Source: Marsupella aquatica
Lineage: Eukaryota > Marchantiophyta
Assembly: GCA_973895155.1 (NCBI GenBank)
Contig: OZ316899.1
Span: forward strand, 6,510,001-6,574,000
DNA length: 64,000 nucleotides
Direction of reading: 5' to 3'
Every line of letters starts with the position of its first letter. Within the stretch, counting starts at the first letter, position 1. A program made the position numbers and the translations under genes. The notes beneath the pieces were generated by a model. The model saw only the letters and a list, made by a program, of their open reading frames with translations, had not been told where the DNA came from and made no database searches. Below are positions 62,778 to 64,000 of this stretch, in pieces.

Positions 62778-62803
62778 TTACCATTACCATTACCATTACC
62801 ACA
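62778..62803 (+). repeat. ATTACC hexamer tail of LINE-B
   Basis: After GGAGCTTATAATAC the sequence is four units of ATTACC, then ACAAAAGG of the flanking copia element. The same tail type is found on both LINE fragments at 52.7 and 53.4 kb. Confidence 0.85.
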
Positions 62804-62804
62804 A

Positions 62805-64000
62805 AAGGCCATATTAGACGCTTCTGTAGAGCACCTACACATCTGGTTGATCTTTATAAGCAAAGTTTAAACAGAGAAACATATGAATCTCATGGAGCAT
62901 TTCTAGAAGCCCCTACCATCTTACCAGAAATTCACCTCATCTCCCAACCAAATGAGAACCCGAATGCACTAAATTGTTGCATAGTCGATAGTGCCACATC
63001 GCACACCATTCTACAGGACCCAAAATATTTTAAATTCATAACTCCCTCCTACAGAAGAGTCACAACAATAATGGGCCAATATCAACTAGAAGAAGGCCAC
63101 GACCCAGCTAAACTCATTTTACCCAACAGCAATACATACACATAAAGTCAGCAATTTATGCTCCTAAGGCCACAAGAAATCTATTGAGCTTCAAAGACAT
63201 CCGAGATAATAATTTGCACATACTCACCAATATAATTGACTCCCGGGAGGTTCTACAAATTGTGGCAAAAACACCAACCGGTATACAAATAAAAGAGACA
63301 TTAACTGCACTACCATCAGGTTTTTACACTACAAAAGCATATAGTTTTCATACAGAACTCAAGAATAGCACAATTACAGAAATATGGCATAACCGGTTGG
63401 GCCACCCTGGCATAACCGGTTGGGCCACCCTGGCACAACCATGTTTTATAAGATCATAAAAGATTGCCAGGGCATACCATCTACAGTACACCCAAGATCA
63501 CTCACATCTCCTTGCCTGGCCTGTTCAACAGGAAAGATAGTCACTAGACCAGCAGCCTCAACCACAGACAAAGCCATACCGAGATTCCTTGAGCGACTTC
63601 ATGCTGATGTCTGTGGCCCAATAGATCCCCCAAGCGGACCCTTCCAATTTTTCTTAGCTCTTATATGTGCCTCGTCAAAATGGTCACAGATTTCTCTCCT
63701 ATCTACCCAAAATCTGGTATTCCCAAGGATACTTGCCCACGTTAAAAGCACAGTTCCCCAAAAATCCTATCAGGAAACTTCGAGTGGATCAGGCAAATTT
63801 ACGTCACAAACATTTGATGACTTTTGTGTTTCAACAGGAATTGAAGCTCAATACTCAGTTCCACATGTACACTTCCAAAACGGAATAGCAGAGTCACTCA
63901 TCAAAAGATTACAGATGATTGCTCGGCCCCTGCTTATGCAAACAAATCTCCCTGCCTCTGCATGGGGCCATGCAGTTCTCCATGCAGCTACATTACTGAA
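62805..64000 (+). pseudogene. Ty1/copia protease-integrase region, broken, runs off the window
   Basis: The frame shows NCCIVDSATSHTILQDPKYF (protease, DSAT in place of the usual DSGA) near 62980-63020, a stop near 63143, then HILTNIIDSREVLQI and ITEIWHNRLGHPG (start of the HHCC integrase finger) near 63390. A perfect 23-bp tandem duplication at 63386-63431 shifts the frame. Later pieces give LACSTGKIVT (the CC of HHCC), LERLHADVCGPIDPPSGPF, and near 63780-64000 LRVDQA, HFQNGIAESLIKRLQMIA with the catalytic Glu. It is interrupted on the left by LINE-B. Role in an intact copy: polyprotein processing and integration. Confidence 0.87.

Larger units (their letters stand above)
57545..62803 (+). 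mobile_element. LINE-B, full-length L1-like retrotransposon with monomeric 5' region
   Basis: From left to right: about six 181-bp monomers (57545-58600), a short unique leader, ORF1 (58665-59435), ORF2 (59457 on, one frameshift), a 3' UTR and an ATTACC hexamer tail (62778-62800). It inserted between the methyltransferase-like gene and a Ty1/copia element. ORF proteins are ~70 percent like those of LINE-A by eye. A single frameshift in ORF2 is the only lesion I see, so it is a young copy. Confidence 0.92.

Overview
The window is nuclear DNA of a land plant with a large, repeat-rich genome. The evidence is plant-type transposons (three CACTA/En-Spm elements with TNP2-type transposases, an Athila-like LTR element with a tRNA-Asp primer site, L1-like LINEs, Ty1/copia, Ty3/gypsy and a Helitron), GT-AG introns and plant-type telomere motifs (AAACCCTAA). 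I cannot name the species. I see no rRNA, tRNA, CRISPR or prokaryotic operon structure, and almost all coding sequence belongs to mobile elements.

Layout. 1-1388: decayed Helitron Rep region (minus). 1389-8293: a Ty3/gypsy derivative in which two ~2.5 kb direct repeats, each carrying a long ORF, flank a remnant of RNase H and integrase. 8405-~17930: CACTA-1. 17930-20853: retroelement ORF, probable LTR, tRNA-Asp primer site and a gag-side remnant. 20854-~30640: CACTA-3, which interrupts that element and has itself received a MITE. 30647-~35098: LINE-A (minus), with both ORFs open. 35099-42504: CACTA-2. 42505-44700: unassigned repeats. 44730-49620 (minus): a decayed gene or gene cluster with a DNA-methyltransferase-like domain, an FCP1-like HAD domain, a ParB-like segment and an unknown tail. 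49621-54590: a pile-up of LINE, gypsy and copia pieces. 54600-57540 (minus): a second methyltransferase-like gene followed by an Ulp1 cysteine protease. 57545-62803: LINE-B (plus), with a tandem-monomer 5' region. 62805-64000: Ty1/copia (plus), running off the window.

The most unusual feature is in CACTA-1 and CACTA-2. Both carry, just upstream of TNP2 and in the same direction, a two-exon gene encoding a small Cys/His motif and a SET (protein lysine methyltransferase-like) domain. Exon 1 is 234 bp in both. A TNPA-like gene is transcribed divergently. CACTA-3 has an F-box-like ORF in the matching position. Such accessory genes could act on host chromatin or protein turnover; that is inference. 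The two methyltransferase-like genes, one next to FCP1/ParB-like sequence and one next to Ulp1, may be a second under-described family. LINE-A and LINE-B share ORF1 and ORF2 in one reading frame split by a single TGA, and LINE-B has ~181 bp promoter-like monomers.

Most genes are broken by frameshifts or stops. The clear open ones are the TNPA-like gene of CACTA-1 (three exons), LINE-A ORF1 and ORF2, LINE-B ORF1 and the gypsy repeat ORF at 5880-7454.
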